From a virus, in IMG/VR virus record IMGVR_UViG_3300033148_002771, positions 1-49,551 of that record: DNA of 49,551 nt; one strand, written 5' to 3'. Positions 47,194 to 49,551 of the stretch are shown here, piece after piece. The first letter of the stretch is position 1. Every line of letters starts with the position of its first letter. The translations under genes were made by a program, and so were the position numbers. The notes under the pieces were generated by a model, which worked only from the letters and a program-made list of their open reading frames with translations, was not told the origin of the DNA and did not search any database.

Positions 47194-48332
47194 AATGTCG
47201 CCCCCCTATTTAAGCATTTCATTCCAAAATTATATATAGCAGCGGCAAACGACTTGTCTAATTCAGTATCACCACCCCTATTCTCATCCACTGTTCCAGA
47301 TTCACTATAGTTGACGTAGGTATAGACGTTTACATGGCTTATAGCCGACATATTTCCGTATAACCAATTTATTGTATCTGCATAAGTATATTGATCCTCA
47401 CCCGGCAACCCAATCATAATGTTTGGTATCACCTTAATACCGAGACGCCTGAGTTTGTCCACCGCCAAATCTATCGTGCCTTCGCGAGCGGGCTTGCTCA
47501 TTGCCCGTAGAATCTCATTGTTATAGGACTCGACACCTAATTCGACATAGCAGATACCGGACTGGAGCAGGAAATCGTCGTCAAGTTTGAGTAGTTGACT
47601 TGCAGTAGTCTGGATTATGAAGCCGTCGAACACTTGACGAGCAGTTTTCATGCCACAGTATATGGCGGGTAACCATTTATGGGTCTCAGCTTGCCCAAAG
47701 GTCTTATCATCAATATAGATTAACGGTGAATTTAAGCGAGCAGACAATATCGCTCCAGCTTGTTGGGATATTTGCCCGTTTGGCAACTCGACAACCTCAT
47801 TCGGCACTACACAAAACTTGCACCGGTTACTGCATCCTGTGGACATTGTGAGACGTGCTATTGTCTTTGCCCCGGTAAAATGTCGATAATCTACGCCGGG
47901 TTTATAGCCAATAGTGAACCAGTTACATAATGCTTTAATACTGTCACACCAATACACATTATCACAATCTGCAAAGTATTCCTCACCGCAATATCCACCG
48001 ACGTAAACTCGACCGCTAAAATGCCGGGCAACATCAACAATCAGATGCTTATTACAGTCCAATGCCGAAAACGCCAAGGTATCGGGGCGTTCACAATTCG
48101 TATCGTCTATTTGGTCATAAATATCGTCCATGCTATTCGCAAACAGTACATCTGCTTCGGGAAAATTATAGGCAACTTCTGCCATCCACTTCGGTATTTC
48201 CCACGTGGGGCCGAAACGATAATAGCCGGGACGAACACCGGAATATAGCTTGTCGTAATAGTCCCTGGCTCGCTGATCTTCATTCTCGTTCAGCATATCA
48301 CTGTTGAATTGTACTAAAAGTAATTTTCTCAT
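47190..48332 (-). CDS. Radical SAM enzyme, 380 aa
   Basis: The CxxxCxxC cluster is Cys167, Cys171, Cys174 in STGCSNRCKFC. Later YVELGVESYNNEILRAMSK and VIPNIMIGLPGEDQYTY match the SAM-binding strands of radical SAM TIM barrels of the B12-type group. Residues 1-140 resemble a cobalamin-binding-type Rossmann domain (VYVGGYCGEEYF), but the His of the binding motif is not evident. Substrate unknown; modification of a nucleic acid, protein or metabolite is possible. GGAG lies before ATG 48332. Confidence 0.85.
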   Translation of the reverse strand: MRKLLLVQFNSDMLNENEDQRARDYYDKLYSGVRPGYYRFGPTWEIPKWMAEVAYNFPEADVLFANSMDDIYDQIDDTNCERPDTLAFSALDCNKHLIVDVARHFSGRVYVGGYCGEEYFADCDNVYWCDSIKALCNWFTIGYKPGVDYRHFTGAKTIARLTMSTGCSNRCKFCVVPNEVVELPNGQISQQAGAILSARLNSPLIYIDDKTFGQAETHKWLPAIYCGMKTARQVFDGFIIQTTASQLLKLDDDFLLQSGICYVELGVESYNNEILRAMSKPAREGTIDLAVDKLRRLGIKVIPNIMIGLPGEDQYTYADTINWLYGNMSAISHVNVYTYVNYSESGTVDENRGGDTELDKSFAAAIYNFGMKCLNRGATL

Positions 48333-48336
48333 AATG

Positions 48337-48945
48337 TTAATACTCCATAGCTTGTTTAGCTATTTCTTTAAGGTTAATACCAGCAGTATCAACATAGGCG
48401 GCATAGGCAGCAGCATGGGCAGCATGAATAGCAGCAGCATCAGCAACGTCAACAGCAGCATTAGTGGCAATCCTGGCGGCAGCATAAGCAGTAGTATAGT
48501 TATCATAGACAACATTAGTAGCAGTATTAGCGGCATAAGTGGAACGATCCTTGCCAGACAGCCAATTATCAGCCCATTTATTCCACTTTTTATCCCTACA
48601 AACGGCCTTACCGCACAGTATCCCAAATGCCACACGTTGGGTAAGCGTAAGTGTCACAGTGCCCAATTCCTTAACTAACTTCATTTTGCGGTATCCTTCT
48701 TTCAAGCCATAGCTTGATATACCCGTACCGGATACCTCGGCTTCAAAAATTCTGGGAGTTACGATGCCCCCATAAATTGGGTTTAGAAACAATCCCAACA
48801 GCGGGTCACTGTAACAATGCAGCCAAGCATCGGAACAGAGTCCCTGTTCAATGTCTCCGGTAGCCTCGCACCATTCCCCAAGTTTCCATTGAAAACCGTT
48901 TCTGGTTTGCATGTTTTGGTCTGTTAGCTTATATCTAAGTTTCAT
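48337..48945 (-). CDS. Phage protein with Ala-rich repeat tail, 202 aa
   Basis: ATG 48945 with GGGG upstream gives MKLRYKLTDQNMQTRNGFQW; earlier in-frame starts have poorer spacing. The first 125 residues form a domain with WLHCYSDPLLGLFLNPIYGG and RIFEAEVSGTG. Residues about 140-190 are alanine-rich with Tyr/Asp/Thr at intervals (AAYAAARIATNAAVDVADAA), seemingly a repeat helix. I recall this architecture in other phages but know no function. Confidence 0.65.
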   Translation of the reverse strand: MKLRYKLTDQNMQTRNGFQWKLGEWCEATGDIEQGLCSDAWLHCYSDPLLGLFLNPIYGGIVTPRIFEAEVSGTGISSYGLKEGYRKMKLVKELGTVTLTLTQRVAFGILCGKAVCRDKKWNKWADNWLSGKDRSTYAANTATNVVYDNYTTAYAAARIATNAAVDVADAAAIHAAHAAAYAAYVDTAGINLKEIAKQAMEY

Positions 48946-48963
48946 CATACACCCCATAGAAAG

Positions 48964-49152
48964 TTAGGCATACCATTTAGGTACACGCTTAAAGTTATTT
49001 AATATCTTGCCCGCCATGCTCGCCTCTGGCCTACCCTTAGCAAGTGTTTCAATTGTCCTCATCAAGAGACTATCGGCATTACCATGCGCAACTTCTTTGT
49101 CAGTATTGTGTATCTCACTTTTCATTGCTGCCAGGATTTCTTTAAGTAACAT
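48964..49152 (-). CDS. First gene of the minus arm, helical protein, 62 aa
   Basis: I start at ATG 49152, which has GGAG six bases upstream; earlier in-frame codons (49185 TTG, 49164 ATG) lack sites. Helical, mixed charge (MLLKEILAAMKSEIHNTDKE). Promoter-like sequence lies at 49201-49230. Unknown function. Confidence 0.6.
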   Translation of the reverse strand: MLLKEILAAMKSEIHNTDKEVAHGNADSLLMRTIETLAKGRPEASMAGKILNNFKRVPKWYA

Positions 49153-49200
49153 CACACGCTCCATAGGAAATTTTTCAGTTTTCAAAAATTTTTCGATTTC

Positions 49201-49230
49201 CGCATTATACCCAAAGTATAACTCATAAAA
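49201..49230 (-). promoter_or_regulatory. Promoter-like element of the minus arm
   Basis: On the minus strand: TTTTATGAGTTATACTTTGG, then GTATAATGCG. It shares GTTATACTTTG (49212-49222) with the plus-arm element at 265-275 and also has a TATAAT (49204-49209). It lies about 50 bases upstream of ATG 49152. It is preceded by a very AT-rich stretch (49225-49270). Confidence 0.5.
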
Positions 49231-49276
49231 AATTTTTTACAAATAAAAAATTAAAATTATTTTTAGACTATTTTAG

Positions 49277-49437
49277 GTCCGATAACCGTCATCAGAGAAT
49301 AAACAATTACGCACCAATGGCCTCAACAAAAACTGCCATCATGTTAGCCCGGTGAAATGGCCTCAGACCCTTAGCATGTCCGATAACCTGCGTCTCATAA
49401 TCCGGGCCCGATAAGTTAGACCGATAGTCCGATAATA
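49277..49437. promoter_or_regulatory. Array of CCGATA-type repeats between the arms
   Basis: GTCCGATAACC (49277), GTCCGATAACCTG (49378), CCCGATAA (49407), ACCGATAG (49420) and GTCCGATAA (49427) recur in this 160-base gene-free stretch. They continue in the terminal repeat as GTCCTATAACCTG (7-19), GCCCATAG (25) and GTCCCATAA (32). The pair at 49420-49435 has the same layout as the pair at 25-40. They look like operators for one protein. The rest of the stretch shows no gene. Confidence 0.6.
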
Positions 49438-49551
49438 TGATATGTCCTATAACCTGTTTTTGCCCATAGTCCCATAATCCCCTAAAAAGTTTAGATTTTC
49501 TACTAAAGTATAGCACACAAAAAGCCGAAAACAAAACCAAAAAGGAAAACA
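49438..49551. repeat. 114-bp direct terminal repeat, right copy
   Basis: Identical to bases 1-114. If the genome is circular, position 49438 equals position 1 and the unit length is 49437. See the left copy for its contents. Confidence 0.97.

Noticed and set aside
1-49551. tRNA, rRNA, integrase, repressor, RNA polymerase or reverse transcriptase genes
   Set aside because: I looked for their motifs (including a reverse transcriptase for a diversity-generating element) and saw none. A tRNA scan and profile search would be needed to exclude divergent ones.

Overview
The window is a complete or nearly complete genome of a tailed double-stranded DNA phage, about 49.4 kb, most likely podovirus-like. 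The last 114 bases (49438-49551) repeat the first 114 exactly, so it is either a circularly closed assembly or a linear genome with short direct terminal repeats. No integrase, repressor, tRNA, RNA polymerase or CRISPR array was recognised. The gene set suggests a virulent phage that uses host RNA polymerase. Ribosome binding sites are of the AGGAG/GGGGG type and most neighbouring genes overlap stop-to-start (TAATG, TGATG, ATGA). The host cannot be named from the sequence; one N-terminus with a twin-arginine-type signal only says it is a bacterium.

Layout: two divergent transcription arms leave a control region around the sequence ends. Plus arm: 117-1189 holds seven very small early-type genes. 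A lone minus-strand zinc-binding gene follows (1222-1716), then a 1.1-kb non-coding region (1717-2812) packed with inverted repeats, phased direct repeats and a G-quadruplex motif, my best candidate for a replication origin or control locus. From 2813 to 30520 a long plus-strand operon encodes zinc-ribbon microproteins, a GroES-like co-chaperonin overlapping a NinG-type nuclease gene, a membrane-anchored serine protease, a small-terminase candidate, large terminase, portal, scaffold, major capsid protein, head-tail adaptor, tail tube/nozzle-type proteins, three fibre-like proteins with a GT-B glycosyltransferase between them, two ejection-type proteins (301 and 1263 aa) and a small holin-like protein.

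Minus arm, reading from 49152 down to 30440: first about 20 small early-type genes with a radical SAM enzyme and an Ala-rich protein, then nucleotide-related enzymes (dATP/dGTP diphosphohydrolase-like, deoxyribosyltransferase-like, metallophosphatase), a family A DNA polymerase, a Tat-leader microprotein, a RecB/Cas4-like exonuclease, a RecA/Sak4-like ATPase, a possible ssDNA-binding protein, a D5-type primase-helicase, and finally a small membrane-protein module. The arms converge and overlap antisense at 30440-30520.

Working together: the minus arm makes replication and recombination proteins (primase-helicase, PolA, exonuclease, ATPase, possible SSB); the plus arm builds and ejects the virion. 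The control region at the ends carries repeated CCGATA-type sites and three promoter-like TATACTTT elements, which could coordinate both arms. No endolysin was recognised.
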